From contig JAUNHY010000006.1 in assembly GCA_030523715.1 (NCBI GenBank), positions 1 to 55,575 of the forward strand: a stretch of DNA of 55,575 bases, read 5' to 3'. A program made the translations under genes and the position numbers. This DNA is from Candidatus Saccharimonadota bacterium. GTDB lineage: Bacteria > Patescibacteriota > Saccharimonadia > Saccharimonadales > Saccharimonadaceae. A model generated the notes under the pieces. The model was not told the DNA's origin and did not search any database. It worked only from the letters and a program-made list of their open reading frames with translations. The first letter of the stretch is position 1. Each line of letters starts with the position of its first letter. Shown here piece after piece: positions 17,910 through 27,168 of this stretch.

Positions 17910-18734
17910 ATGAAAATTCGGAAGGCAAAATCTCGTATTAAGATTGCAGCAAGTTGCGTTATTGCATTAATATGCGTGGTTGGCATTGGTTATTCTGGCT
18001 ACAAAATCTATGAATGGACGCTCGATTCAATCGATACGGATGAGCAGACATCGATGATAAATGAAGCCGCCACTACACGAGAAATATCCGACAATGACGA
18101 TACTCAAGTTATTTCTTCCGGAGAACCAGATGATGCTCCGTATTGGAAGTATTTAAAGACTAATTTGCTAGATGTAGATTTTTCCGAACTACGCAAAATT
18201 AACGACGAGACTGCGGGTTGGATTTCTTTAAGCGGCACTAATATTAATTATCCTTATGTTCAGACTACGAATAATGATTTTTATCTTAAGCATTCTTTTG
18301 ACAAAAGTTATAATACGGCCGGCTGGGTCTTTGAGGATTTTCGCAATAAAAATGACGGGAGCGACAAAAATTTAATCCTTTATGCGCATGGACGCAATGA
18401 TGGTTCAATGTTTGGTACATTACGCACTATTCTTACGAATGGATGGCGCAATAACTCCAATAATTTCGTCGTGCGCACCGCCAACGATTCCGAAATGGCG
18501 CTTTGGCAGGTATTTAGTGTCTATCGCATCCCGGTTACGACCGACTATATCCAAACCAGTTTTTCAAGTGATGCACAGTTTGAAAAATTCATTACTATGC
18601 TAAAAGATCGCAGCGTCCAAGATTTCGGCGCGACGGTTAGCGGAAAAGACCAGATTCTCACTCTTTCAACTTGTTACAACAGCAAAGAACGTGTGGTGTT
18701 ACACGCTAAACTCATTAAGCGTCAGGCTAAATAA
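17910..18734 (+). CDS. Sortase, class B-like
   Basis: 274 residues from ATG 17910. One N-terminal membrane helix (about 12-34) and an acidic linker lead to the catalytic barrel: GWISLSGTNINYPYVQT, GWVFEDFRN, NLILYAHGRNDGSMFG (His160), LSTC (Cys255) and Arg261 in ERVVLHA. The order and the spacing around TC...R fit class B sortases, which cleave NPxTx-type signals and attach proteins to pili or wall. No clear substrate with a sorting signal is adjacent. The gene diverges from rpmF. The longer frame from 17784 lacks initiation signals; the -10 at 17897-17902 points to a leaderless mRNA. Confidence 0.88.
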   Translation: MKIRKAKSRIKIAASCVIALICVVGIGYSGYKIYEWTLDSIDTDEQTSMINEAATTREISDNDDTQVISSGEPDDAPYWKYLKTNLLDVDFSELRKINDETAGWISLSGTNINYPYVQTTNNDFYLKHSFDKSYNTAGWVFEDFRNKNDGSDKNLILYAHGRNDGSMFGTLRTILTNGWRNNSNNFVVRTANDSEMALWQVFSVYRIPVTTDYIQTSFSSDAQFEKFITMLKDRSVQDFGATVSGKDQILTLSTCYNSKERVVLHAKLIKRQAK

Positions 18735-18807
18735 TTTCTATCTCGGCAGAAATTGCTTTGTGGTCCGATAAAAGATCATCATAGACACTGAGATCACTTG
18801 CTTTGAT
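18727..18807 (-). pseudogene. Probable 3' remnant of an endonuclease/exonuclease/phosphatase (EEP) family gene
   Basis: Directly after leuS (tandem TAG TAA), and in the same frame, about 26 codons read IKASDLSVYDDLLSDHKAISAEIEI before a stop. DLS-V-x(5)-LSDHKAISAEIEI matches the C-terminal strand-loop of EEP nucleases (SDHxP-[IV]-x-AE), which carries the catalytic SDH. There is no start codon and no upstream part, and its end overlaps the sortase 3' end antisense. It could be a decayed gene tail or chance; the SDH motif and a full strand make chance less likely. Confidence 0.4.
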
Positions 18808-18810
18808 TTA

Positions 18811-21195
18811 CTATTTTACAACAATGTTCACAAGATGAGTTTTTGGAATAGTGATTACTTTTACAACTTCTTTGCCGTCGGTATAAGTTTTGACTTTTTC
18901 GTCAGCCAACGCGAGCTCTTCCATTTTCTTAGCGTCCTTCGCATCGTCTACGGAAGCCATGATACGCGCGCGGAGTTTGCCATTTACCTGAACAACCATT
19001 TCTACTTCGTCGGCAACAAGAAGTTTCTCATCCCACTTTGGCCAGATATCGTCCGACTTTAATTCTTCGAGCATCTCGGATGCAAGATGTGGTGCAAACG
19101 GTTTCAGTAATTTCGCGAGCACTACGAGATCGTCATGATGGGCGCCATTCTTATAAAGCTCGTTCACAAATTCCATCAAGGCAGCAACTGCAGTATTGAA
19201 GTTATTGCGATACATATCCTCAGTAACTTTTTTGGCAGTCTTGTGGCGATAGACAATATTCTTATCCTCATTAATGGTCTTCTTATCAAAGGTGAGCGTC
19301 CAGCAACGATTTAGGAAGCGGTAAACGCCGCCGATGGCCTCAGTGCTCCAAGCCGCATCTAAATTGTATGGACCAATAAAGAGTTCGTAGGTGCGAAGCG
19401 TATCAGCGCCATAACCTTGGTTAATTACATCGAGCGGATCAATAACATTGCCTTTGGACTTGGACATCTTCTTACCGTCCGGAGCATTAATGTATCCGTT
19501 GTAGAGCAATTTCTTAATTGGCTCGCGGAAATTCAAGTAACCTTCATCGGCAAAGAATTTGCACCAGAAACGCACATAAAGTAGATGCGCTACGGCATGA
19601 TCCCCGCCACAATAAATATCGGTTGGCGCCCAGAAGTTAACCTTCTTCGGGTCCCAAGCCTTTTTGTCATTGTGCGGATCGGTGTAGCGCCAGAGATACC
19701 AGCTAGAACAGGCATAGCCATCGAGCGTATCAGTCTCGCGCGTCATTTCCTCGCCATCGATAGTAACTTTCAAGAATTCATCGCATTTTGCGAGTGCTGA
19801 ACGACCAGATGAATCTGGTTTATAATCGTCAATTTTCGGCAACATCACCGGCAGTTGATCTTCCGGAATAGCATGCGCATTACCATCCTTATCGTAAGCA
19901 ATCGGAATTGGGCAGCCCCAGTAGCGCTGACGAGAAATAAGCCAGTCACGCATACGATAAGTGACTTTCTTGTGGCCAATGCCCTGCTGCTCAAGCCAAT
20001 CATTTATTTGCTCGCGAACTTCACTACTTTGCTTACCACTGAATGGTCCAGAATTGACCATTTCGCCTTCACCAGCATAGCATTTAGAATCATCTTTGGA
20101 GTCTTCTGGCTTTTCTATTACTTTAACAATTGGTAATTCAAACTTGGTCGCAAATTCGTTATCACGCTCGTCGCAAGCTGGCACACCCATAACAGCACCA
20201 GTACCATAGCCACTAAGAACATAGTCGGCAACCCAAACTGGTATTTTTTCGCCAGTAGCTGGATTAATAACATAGGAGCCAGTAAAGACGCCTGTCTTTT
20301 CTTTATTTTCCTGACGTTCAATCTCAGACTTCTTAAGCGCTTCTTTGCAATACTTTTCGACCGCATCTTTAGTGTCGTCGTTCACAAGTTCTTTGATAAG
20401 TTCGTTCTCCGGCGCAAGTACCATAAAGGTAGCACCAAAGATTGTATCTGGACGGGTAGTAAAGACGGTGATTTTTCCGCCACTATCAGCGATTTGGAAT
20501 TCAACTTCGGCGCCCTCACTGCGACCAATCCAGTTTTTCTGCATGGTTTTAATTTTTTCCGGCCAATCGAGCGAATCGATTTCGTCGAGAAGTTCATCGG
20601 CATAAGCGGTAATCTTGAAGAACCACTGCTTCATTTTCTTCTTTTCAACTTCGTGGCCACAGCGCCAGCAGCAACCATTCTCTACCTGTTCGTTAGCGAG
20701 TACGGTCTGGTCTACCGGACACCACCACTGATAGCTTTCAGCTTGGTAAGCGAGACCTTTTTTGAAGAGTTGAAGGAAGCACCATTGAGTCCATTTATAA
20801 TATGCCGGGTCGGAAGTATTAATCTCGCGAGACCAATCGATAGCATAGCCAAGACGCTTGGCCTGTTTGCGGAAATTATTAATATTAGTTTCTGTCACTT
20901 CTTGCGGCGAAATCCCGGTTTTAATAGCATAGTTTTCGGCCGGAAGACCAAAAGTATCATAGCCAAAAGGACGAAGCACGTTCATTTCTTGCTGAGTATA
21001 AAAACGAGCAAGACAGTCAACGATAGAAAAGTTGCGCACGTGACCAACATGTAGGCCAGCACCAGATGGGTATGGGAACATTTCCGCAAGATACATCTTG
21101 GGACGATTATCGTTGTCTTTGGCGGCAAAAGGCTGCTCTTCTTCCCAGCGCTTTTGCCATTTTTCTTCGATTTTTAATGGCTCATAGTGACTCAT
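18811..21195 (-). CDS. leuS: Leucyl-tRNA synthetase
   Basis: 794 residues, class I. The HIGH-type motif is PYPSGAGLHVGHVRNF (about 37-52), the CP1 editing domain occupies the middle (T-rich motif TVFTTRPDTIFGATFMVLAPE and GTGAVMGVPACDERD are intact), and the ATP motif is KMSKSKGNV (about 575-583). It charges tRNA-Leu; a tRNA-Leu(UAA) gene lies at 55488 in this window. Zinc-type cysteines around WWCPVDQ...CCWRCG are partly kept. The -10 TAAAAT ends 8 nt before ATG and no Shine-Dalgarno is seen. The gene ends in TAG TAA. Confidence 0.97.
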   Translation of the reverse strand: MSHYEPLKIEEKWQKRWEEEQPFAAKDNDNRPKMYLAEMFPYPSGAGLHVGHVRNFSIVDCLARFYTQQEMNVLRPFGYDTFGLPAENYAIKTGISPQEVTETNINNFRKQAKRLGYAIDWSREINTSDPAYYKWTQWCFLQLFKKGLAYQAESYQWWCPVDQTVLANEQVENGCCWRCGHEVEKKKMKQWFFKITAYADELLDEIDSLDWPEKIKTMQKNWIGRSEGAEVEFQIADSGGKITVFTTRPDTIFGATFMVLAPENELIKELVNDDTKDAVEKYCKEALKKSEIERQENKEKTGVFTGSYVINPATGEKIPVWVADYVLSGYGTGAVMGVPACDERDNEFATKFELPIVKVIEKPEDSKDDSKCYAGEGEMVNSGPFSGKQSSEVREQINDWLEQQGIGHKKVTYRMRDWLISRQRYWGCPIPIAYDKDGNAHAIPEDQLPVMLPKIDDYKPDSSGRSALAKCDEFLKVTIDGEEMTRETDTLDGYACSSWYLWRYTDPHNDKKAWDPKKVNFWAPTDIYCGGDHAVAHLLYVRFWCKFFADEGYLNFREPIKKLLYNGYINAPDGKKMSKSKGNVIDPLDVINQGYGADTLRTYELFIGPYNLDAAWSTEAIGGVYRFLNRCWTLTFDKKTINEDKNIVYRHKTAKKVTEDMYRNNFNTAVAALMEFVNELYKNGAHHDDLVVLAKLLKPFAPHLASEMLEELKSDDIWPKWDEKLLVADEVEMVVQVNGKLRARIMASVDDAKDAKKMEELALADEKVKTYTDGKEVVKVITIPKTHLVNIVVK

Positions 21196-21270
21196 AATTA
21201 ATTATTTTACCCTAAATAACAGAGATTGTAAAAAGCTTATGTTTTGTAGCGCGGACTAGTTTTGATAGTG

Positions 21271-21276
21271 TATAAT
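21271..21276 (+). promoter_or_regulatory. Leaderless -10 box of the class A PBP gene
   Basis: TATAAT ending 6 nt before the ATG at 21283. Confidence 0.65.
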
Positions 21277-21282
21277 ATAGTA

Positions 21283-24015
21283 ATGGCAAAAGATAAAACT
21301 GCGAGTAAAAAGAAAGCCATCAAGACTAGGAAGACTGTCTCCAAGAAGAAGGAGAGTAAATCTTCGAAGTCTGGGATGAGCCTATATTCCAACTTAGCCT
21401 ACAAACGTCGCGTCCGCGAAGATGCGCGCGCCCGCAAAAAAGCGGAAGAAATGGCTAAATTACCTAAAAACCCAGTTTTGCGTTTCTTTGCAAAACTACG
21501 TCCAGACCGCGTCCTAAAAGCCTGGTTCTCAAAAGAAGGCCAGTTATTTATTTTGAAATGTTTAGCCGCATTAATTCTATTGGCTATTATTGGTGTCGGC
21601 GGTTTATTCCTCTACTTCAAGAAAGATTTAGCCGAAATTGACCCAGAGGAATTAGCAAATCGCGTCCAGAATACTGTAAATACCTATCTCGATCGCAACG
21701 GCGAAATACTTTGGGAAGATAAAGGTAGTGGCGACTATCGTCTAGTTGTTGATGGTGATGATATTTCAACCTATATGCGCCAAGCTACGGTCGCAATCGA
21801 GGATAGAAATTTTTACAACCATATCGGCATCGACTTTAATGGTATTGCTCGCGCCTTGTATATCACCTTAATCAAGAAGGGTGAAGTTCAGGGTGGCTCG
21901 ACGCTTACGCAACAGCTAATTAAACAGGTCTATTTCTCTGACGAAGCTGGTAACCGCGATGTTTCTGGCGTGCCGCGCAAAATCAAGGAAATGATTCTCG
22001 CTATTGAAGTTGAGAAAATGTACGACAAGGAGCAGATTATTACGCTCTATTTGAACGAGTCGCCATATGGTGGTCGCCGTAACGGCGTCGAATCCGCAGC
22101 GCAGACCTATTTCGGTAAGAGCGCCAAGGATCTCGACCTAGCCGAGTCGGCACTACTCGCATCTATTCCAAATAACCCTGCCGTATTGAATCCGTATAAT
22201 ATTGCTGGTCACGAGAAGCTACTCTGGCGCCAGCATTACACGCTCGATGTAATGGTAGAAATGGGCTATATCACCAAGGAACAGGCCGAAGAGGCAAAGG
22301 CTGTCGATATTATTGCAAAGATTCAGCCAGAAGAAGATCAGTATAAAGATATGCTTGCGCCTTGGTTCGTGCTTGAAGTTAAGTCACAGCTTGAAGCTAA
22401 ATACGGTATTCGCACTATGCGCGAAGGTGGTTTTACAATTACGACAACCATCGATATGCGCGCACAAAGGCTCGCCGAAGCCGCCGTTGCAGAAGGCGCA
22501 AAGTCGTTCTATATTAACAGCTCCGATAACGCAACTCTAGTTTCTCTTGATGTAGAAACCGCACAAGTAATCGCGATGGTTGGTAGCGTCGATTGGAACC
22601 GTGAGGGTTATGGCCAGGTGAACGCCGCAACTTCATTGCTGGAGCCGGCTTCTACAATTAAGCCAATTCTTGACTATACGCCGCTATTTGTAGAGCGCGA
22701 GGGCGTCAACTATGCGCCAGGATCAATTATTGCAGATACGAACATTGACTCTATTTATTGCCGTGGCACGACTGGCCGCTGCTCGTTGCGCAACGCGAAT
22801 GGTCGCTTTAATGGTAATATAACGTTCCGCCAGGCCTTGGCAGGCTCTTTGAACGTTCCAGCCGTAAAAGCTCTATATATTAATGGTATCGATAACAGTC
22901 TCGAAGTAGCGCATGCACTCGGCGATGTTTCCTACTGCGCCAATGGCGAAACAGCTGGTCTCTCTATGGCGATTGGCGGTGGTTGCGCCGTACGCCCAGT
23001 CGAACACGCGAATGCCTATGCAACGCTAGCACGTGGTGGTGTGTTTAAGCCGATTACTTACTGGCTAGAGGTTAAAAATAGCTCCGGTGACGTGATTGAT
23101 GCTTGGACAGATAGCGAAGGTACACGCGTCGTCGATGAACAAACCGCCTTCATGACCACAAGTATTCTCTCCGATGTTGAGGCCCGCCGTTGGATTTGGG
23201 GCAGTTCTTCCTACGCTGCTGGTTTCTATAGCCGTAAAGTCTGGATGGCAGCCAAAACTGGTACTACTGAAAACGGTGCCGGCAAAGCTAAGGACTCTTG
23301 GGTGATGACCTATTCTCCAGTATTAGCAACTGCGATTTGGAACGGCAACCATGATGGCCGCGTACTTCGCAACGATAGCCACAATGTGGCCTGGAGGATT
23401 AGTGCAGCCTATATTGAGGCCGTCCACGAGCAAGTATATGGCGCCGATGGTAAGTGGAAAGCCGGCGATCAAATCGCGATGCCGGCCGGCATGAAGCGCG
23501 CCACTATTAATGGTAAGAATGATATTTGGCCAAGCTGGTACACCCAGAAGAAAAGTGGCATCACTTCCGAAACGATGACCTTCGACTCGATTAGCCGCAA
23601 GCTTGCAACTGATTGTACTCCAGCCGAAACCCGCGTTGAGGTTACCGTCAGCAAGATGATTGATCCGATGACGAATAAGGAAATCGTCTATGCAAGTGAC
23701 TATAATACCGAAGAAGAAGATAATGTACACAGTTGTAGTGATACGAGGCCAAGTGCCAGTATTTCAGTTACTGGCGGCCCTAGCGAAGATGAAGATGATG
23801 AAACGACTGGTAGCTGGACTATTACCGCTACGGCACATAAAGGTAGTCCATTTAACTTATCCTCTTATGAATTACGCGTAAATGGCGTACTGATAAAAAG
23901 TGGTTCATTAGGCGCTTCTGGCGATACTATCGTCTACGATACAAACACAAAACCTACAAGTATTAGCTTTAAAGTGACTGACGCTGGCGGCTATACTGCG
24001 ACGGCGTCTAGATAA
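21283..24015 (+). CDS. Bifunctional class A penicillin-binding protein (glycosyltransferase/transpeptidase)
   Basis: 910 residues from ATG 21283. A very basic cytoplasmic N-terminus (about 1-80) precedes one membrane helix (about 88-112). The GT51 domain has AIEDRNFYNHIGIDF (catalytic Glu173) and QGGSTLTQQLIKQ. The transpeptidase domain has PASTIKP (Ser457, Lys460), a SLN motif in LAGSLNVPAVKAL, and KTGTT (Lys658). A C-terminal extracellular module of about 90 residues looks like a small beta domain. It polymerises and cross-links peptidoglycan, showing the organism keeps a wall. Leaderless -10 at 21271-21276; a frame start at 21262 has no signal. Confidence 0.95.
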   Translation: MAKDKTASKKKAIKTRKTVSKKKESKSSKSGMSLYSNLAYKRRVREDARARKKAEEMAKLPKNPVLRFFAKLRPDRVLKAWFSKEGQLFILKCLAALILLAIIGVGGLFLYFKKDLAEIDPEELANRVQNTVNTYLDRNGEILWEDKGSGDYRLVVDGDDISTYMRQATVAIEDRNFYNHIGIDFNGIARALYITLIKKGEVQGGSTLTQQLIKQVYFSDEAGNRDVSGVPRKIKEMILAIEVEKMYDKEQIITLYLNESPYGGRRNGVESAAQTYFGKSAKDLDLAESALLASIPNNPAVLNPYNIAGHEKLLWRQHYTLDVMVEMGYITKEQAEEAKAVDIIAKIQPEEDQYKDMLAPWFVLEVKSQLEAKYGIRTMREGGFTITTTIDMRAQRLAEAAVAEGAKSFYINSSDNATLVSLDVETAQVIAMVGSVDWNREGYGQVNAATSLLEPASTIKPILDYTPLFVEREGVNYAPGSIIADTNIDSIYCRGTTGRCSLRNANGRFNGNITFRQALAGSLNVPAVKALYINGIDNSLEVAHALGDVSYCANGETAGLSMAIGGGCAVRPVEHANAYATLARGGVFKPITYWLEVKNSSGDVIDAWTDSEGTRVVDEQTAFMTTSILSDVEARRWIWGSSSYAAGFYSRKVWMAAKTGTTENGAGKAKDSWVMTYSPVLATAIWNGNHDGRVLRNDSHNVAWRISAAYIEAVHEQVYGADGKWKAGDQIAMPAGMKRATINGKNDIWPSWYTQKKSGITSETMTFDSISRKLATDCTPAETRVEVTVSKMIDPMTNKEIVYASDYNTEEEDNVHSCSDTRPSASISVTGGPSEDEDDETTGSWTITATAHKGSPFNLSSYELRVNGVLIKSGSLGASGDTIVYDTNTKPTSISFKVTDAGGYTATASR

Positions 24016-24016
24016 T

Positions 24017-24047
24017 AAAAGTTCCTCCAGATGGAGGAACTTTTTTA
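24017..24047. terminator. Bidirectional terminator between PBP and PIN-TRAM genes
   Basis: AAAAGTTCCTCC / GGAGGAACTTTTTT with a 4-nt loop; it serves both converging genes. Confidence 0.9.
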
Positions 24048-24815
24048 ATGGTTCTTGTTTGGTTTACGGCCAGATTTACGGTCGGCAATTTTGCGCTTTT
24101 GCGGCTTATTGTTTCTTGGCGCAAGTTTTGCGAACATCATCTTACCGGCGTTGGTCTGCAAATAGCGCACGAATTCAATTTCGACCATCATATTTTTACC
24201 AGCGAAACGATCCGCCTCATCAACTACTACCATGGTGCCATCCGGTAAATAAGCTACGCCTTGATGCGCGTTACTACCGACGCTGATTATTTTTACATTA
24301 AGATGGTCGCCCGGTAAGTATTCGCTGCGCAAGCTTTGGGCGAGCTCGTTAATATTGATAGCATCAACCTTTTCCGTTGCGGCAACTTTTATGAGGTTAA
24401 AGTCGTTGGTTAGAATCATGCCGCGATTCTCTTTAGCGAGCTCAATTAAGCGTTCGTCAACTTTCACCCTCTTAGTATCATCGGCAAATATCTCGACGTC
24501 GGCCAGCTCCACACGCTCAAGCTCGTTTACGATATCGAGGCCGAAACGCGCGCGAGTGCGCTTCTCGCTATCTGGTCCATCGGCGAGCAACTGTAGCTCG
24601 CGAATAACTGAGCGAGGAATTAAAATCTCGTCGCCAAGGAAACCGCTCTTGGCAACCGCCAAGATGCGACCGTCCATTAAAGTTGATGTGTCTACAAACA
24701 CTTTGCGGCGCGGCATCTGACCAAGATGGCGATTTTTGCCGCCAAAACTTTTGACGCAAAGTATGGTCGTTTCTGCAAAAATAAGCAGAATTATAATTGT
24801 AATAAATAATTTCAT
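24045..24815 (-). CDS. Membrane-anchored PIN-TRAM domain protein (YacL-like)
   Basis: 256 residues. One N-terminal helix (about 3-22) is followed by a PIN nuclease-like domain starting RRKVFVDTSTLMDGRI (first acidic residue Asp), then SVIRELQLLAD and ILTNDFNLIKVA, the remaining acidic core. A TRAM RNA-binding domain follows (about 165-225; LPGDHLNVKIISVGSNAHQGVAYLPDGTMVVV). The C-terminus is Lys/Arg-rich. Bacillus YacL has the same order but four membrane helices; here only one is present. Likely a ribonuclease or RNA-associated protein at the membrane. A -10 TATAAT ends 7 nt before ATG, overlapping the divergent ASCH promoter. Confidence 0.88.
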   Translation of the reverse strand: MKLFITIIILLIFAETTILCVKSFGGKNRHLGQMPRRKVFVDTSTLMDGRILAVAKSGFLGDEILIPRSVIRELQLLADGPDSEKRTRARFGLDIVNELERVELADVEIFADDTKRVKVDERLIELAKENRGMILTNDFNLIKVAATEKVDAININELAQSLRSEYLPGDHLNVKIISVGSNAHQGVAYLPDGTMVVVDEADRFAGKNMMVEIEFVRYLQTNAGKMMFAKLAPRNNKPQKRKIADRKSGRKPNKNH

Positions 24816-24822
24816 GAAATAT

Positions 24823-24832
24823 ATTATATAAT
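24823..24832. promoter_or_regulatory. Shared palindromic -10 for divergent leaderless genes
   Basis: The palindrome ATTATATAAT reads TATAAT on both strands. It ends 7 nt before the minus-strand ATG at 24815 and 6 nt before the plus-strand ATG at 24839; the two start codons are only 23 nt apart. Confidence 0.65.
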
Positions 24833-24838
24833 ATTTTT

Positions 24839-25177
24839 ATGATATTGCACCAAATGAGATTACATCCAGAGCCGTTTGAGAAAATAAAGAACGGCTCGAA
24901 AATTATCGAAATGCGCCTAAATGACGAAAAACGTCAAAAAATCGAAATTGGCGACAAGATAGAATTCGAAAATCGTGCCAATGGCGAAAAAGTCTCCGCA
25001 ATCGTAATCGCGCTCTACCATTTCGCAACTTTTAAAGATTTATATAACTCCCTAAATAAACGTGACCTCGGTTACGCCGACGATGAAAACGCCGACCCGA
25101 ACGACATGGCACAATATTACTCCGAAGAAGATATTCAAAAATACGGCGTAGTTGGCATAGAAATTCATACATTATAA
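24839..25177 (+). CDS. ASCH-domain protein
   Basis: 112 residues covering one ASCH domain: MRLHPEPFEKIKNGSKIIEMRLNDEKRQKIEIGDKIEF, with the G-x-K-x-x-E-x-R signature, and a C-terminal GVVGIEIH strand. ASCH domains have a PUA-like beta barrel and bind RNA or modified nucleotides; some hydrolyse N4-acetylcytidine. The exact activity cannot be told. Leaderless promoter shared with the divergent PIN-TRAM gene. Confidence 0.88.
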   Translation: MILHQMRLHPEPFEKIKNGSKIIEMRLNDEKRQKIEIGDKIEFENRANGEKVSAIVIALYHFATFKDLYNSLNKRDLGYADDENADPNDMAQYYSEEDIQKYGVVGIEIHTL

Positions 25178-25206
25178 AAAATACCCCTTTGCGGGGTATT
25201 TTTTGT
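25176..25206. terminator. Bidirectional terminator between ASCH and ldh
   Basis: AAAAAATACCCC / GGGGTATTTTTT hairpin between converging genes. Confidence 0.9.
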
Positions 25207-25212
25207 TGTTTT

Positions 25213-26130
25213 TTATTCGCCTTCTTCTACTTCTTTAATGGCGGACTTTAGTGCAGCAATACTGACATTCATCTTTTCTTGCTCATCTTCGCTAAGCTCA
25301 AGACCAATGCGGCGAACAATACCGCTGCGGCCAACTACTGATGGATAGCCGAAGTAAACACCACTCATCTCGTCGTAAGAGCTAACCGGCAAGATACGCA
25401 TCTCGTCGTTGAGAATGCAGTTAGTAATAGCAGCCATACAGCTACCGATGCCATAATAGGTTGCGCCCTTTTTCTCGATAATCGTATAGGCTTCCTTGCG
25501 GGCATAATCTTCAATTTCGAGAAGTTCTTCTTTTGGAATTAGGTCCATAATCGGTTGGCAGCCAACATTGGCGCTGTGCCAGATAGCAAACTCGGTATCG
25601 CCATGTTCGCCAACTTGATAAGCGTGAACATTCTTTGGATGAACGTGTAGGCGCTGACTGAGGCGGAAGCGGAGACGTGCAGAATCTAGTACTGTACCGG
25701 AGCCGATTACGCGCTCGGATGGTAAGCCAGAATATCGCCAGGTAAGATACGTTAATACATCCATCGGATTGCTGACAATGAGGAAGATGCCGTCAAAGCC
25801 GGCGGCCATAATTTGACCAATCATATCTTTGAAGATAGCGGCATTTTTCTTAAGGAGATCCATGCGAGTTTCGCCTGGTTTCTGTGGAACGCCAGCAGTA
25901 ATAACGATTAAATCACAATCGCCCGCATCGGCATAAGAACCACTGCGAACCTTAAGATAGCTTGGAGATACAGCGAGCGTATCGCGAAGATCGATCGCTT
26001 CGCCTTCTGCGTCCTCGGTATTAATATCTACGAGAATGAGCTCGTTTACATTTGTACGTTGATGCACCAAAGCATAGCCGTAGCTCATACCTACGTTGCC
26101 GGTACCAACGATCATAACTTTATTTGCCAT
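25213..26130 (-). CDS. ldh: L-lactate dehydrogenase
   Basis: 305 residues from ATG 26130 (upstream in-frame starts to 26214 overlap dprA and lack homology). The Rossmann motif is VGTGNVGMSYGYAL, the NAD-ribose Asp is in LVDINTE, the mobile loop reads AGVPQKPGETRMDL with Gln at the specificity position (malate enzymes have Arg), and the catalytic His lies in GEHGDTEF. It reduces pyruvate to lactate and regenerates NAD, fitting fermentative metabolism. A TGC-TAAAAT extended -10 lies about 40 nt upstream within the end of the dprA region; AAAGGG is a weak, distant ribosome site. Confidence 0.93.
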   Translation of the reverse strand: MANKVMIVGTGNVGMSYGYALVHQRTNVNELILVDINTEDAEGEAIDLRDTLAVSPSYLKVRSGSYADAGDCDLIVITAGVPQKPGETRMDLLKKNAAIFKDMIGQIMAAGFDGIFLIVSNPMDVLTYLTWRYSGLPSERVIGSGTVLDSARLRFRLSQRLHVHPKNVHAYQVGEHGDTEFAIWHSANVGCQPIMDLIPKEELLEIEDYARKEAYTIIEKKGATYYGIGSCMAAITNCILNDEMRILPVSSYDEMSGVYFGYPSVVGRSGIVRRIGLELSEDEQEKMNVSIAALKSAIKEVEEGE

Positions 26131-26191
26131 TTGTTTATGATGCCCTTTTATTGACCTTATTATCTGTTTATATTTTAGCATAATCGTTTTC

Positions 26192-27052
26192 CTAAGCAAG
26201 TGCCCAGCGGTCAATTCCGATGGATTTGATATGGTTTTTCATTTCGAGGCTTGTTAATATTTGCGCTAGCTCCCCGACAGACAGCTTTGTTTCGGCGACA
26301 ATATCAAGATTATCTTGCTTTCCGTCCTTTATGCACTTTAACACGCGACGCTCAGATGGGTCACAATCAGAATAATCGTCTTTCTTAGCCTTACTTTTTA
26401 TTTTTAGCTCATCGAGTACGTCTTCTATTTTGGTATATGGTATACATCCGTTTTTTATAAGATTATTGCAACCTATAGACATCGGGCGCGTGATATCGCC
26501 AGGCATCGCAAAAACGATTTTGCTCTGCTCTACTTCAGCAACATATGCCGTAAAGAGTGTGCCGGAGCGTTCTGCCGCCTCGATCACAACCACCACATCG
26601 GCTAACCCGGAAACAATCCGGTTTCGATACAAAAAGAAGTAATTCTTCGCCTCTTCACCCGGATTGTGCTCGGATATAATCGCGCCCTTTTCAAGAATAC
26701 GCTCCGCTAGGTCAAGGTTACTCCTGGGATATATTTGGTCGATCGCCGTTCCTAATACCGCTATAGTAATGCCACCCGCATCTAGACAGCCACGATGTGC
26801 GCAGGAGTCAATACCATATGCGAGTCCGCTCACTATTATTACGCCGTGGGCCGCTAGTTGATTTGCCAGCCGGTAGGCCACGTCTTCGCCATAGCTGGTA
26901 CAGCGCCTAGCCCCAACAATCGCTACAGTCTTCGGGCGACCGCTTACGCAATCTGGTAGCTTTCCTCGCACCCATAATTTCTTCGGTATGTCTGGGTAGT
27001 CTACCATTTGGTTAAGATATGGATGCGTTAAATCTGTCTTATAGTATGTCAT
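26192..27052 (-). CDS. dprA: DNA-processing protein DprA
   Basis: 286 residues. The Rossmann-like DprA core is complete: VAIVGARRCTSYGEDVA, VIIVSGLAYGIDSCAHRGCLDAGG, AVLGTAIDQIYPRSN, ISEHNPGE, NRIVSGLADVVVVIEAAERSGTLFTA. The C-terminal winged-helix domain is also present (about 225-286). It loads RecA on incoming single-stranded DNA, so the organism is probably naturally competent. The -10 TAGAAT (27059-27064) ends 6 nt before the ATG, giving a leaderless start. Confidence 0.95.
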   Translation of the reverse strand: MTYYKTDLTHPYLNQMVDYPDIPKKLWVRGKLPDCVSGRPKTVAIVGARRCTSYGEDVAYRLANQLAAHGVIIVSGLAYGIDSCAHRGCLDAGGITIAVLGTAIDQIYPRSNLDLAERILEKGAIISEHNPGEEAKNYFFLYRNRIVSGLADVVVVIEAAERSGTLFTAYVAEVEQSKIVFAMPGDITRPMSIGCNNLIKNGCIPYTKIEDVLDELKIKSKAKKDDYSDCDPSERRVLKCIKDGKQDNLDIVAETKLSVGELAQILTSLEMKNHIKSIGIDRWALA

Positions 27053-27098
27053 GCGAGTATTCTAGGAAATATTTAAAACCCATAAAAGCACGAGCACG

Positions 27099-27128
27099 AA
27101 AAAATGCGCTCCATTTTCTGGAACGCAT
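27099..27128 (-). terminator. Terminator of lysS
   Basis: Minus-strand ATGCGTTCCA / TGGAGCGCAT stem with one G-U pair, then a T run. Confidence 0.8.
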
Positions 27129-27168
27129 CTATCTCTCTATTATAGCACACTTTGCCGTAAAAGTCAAG

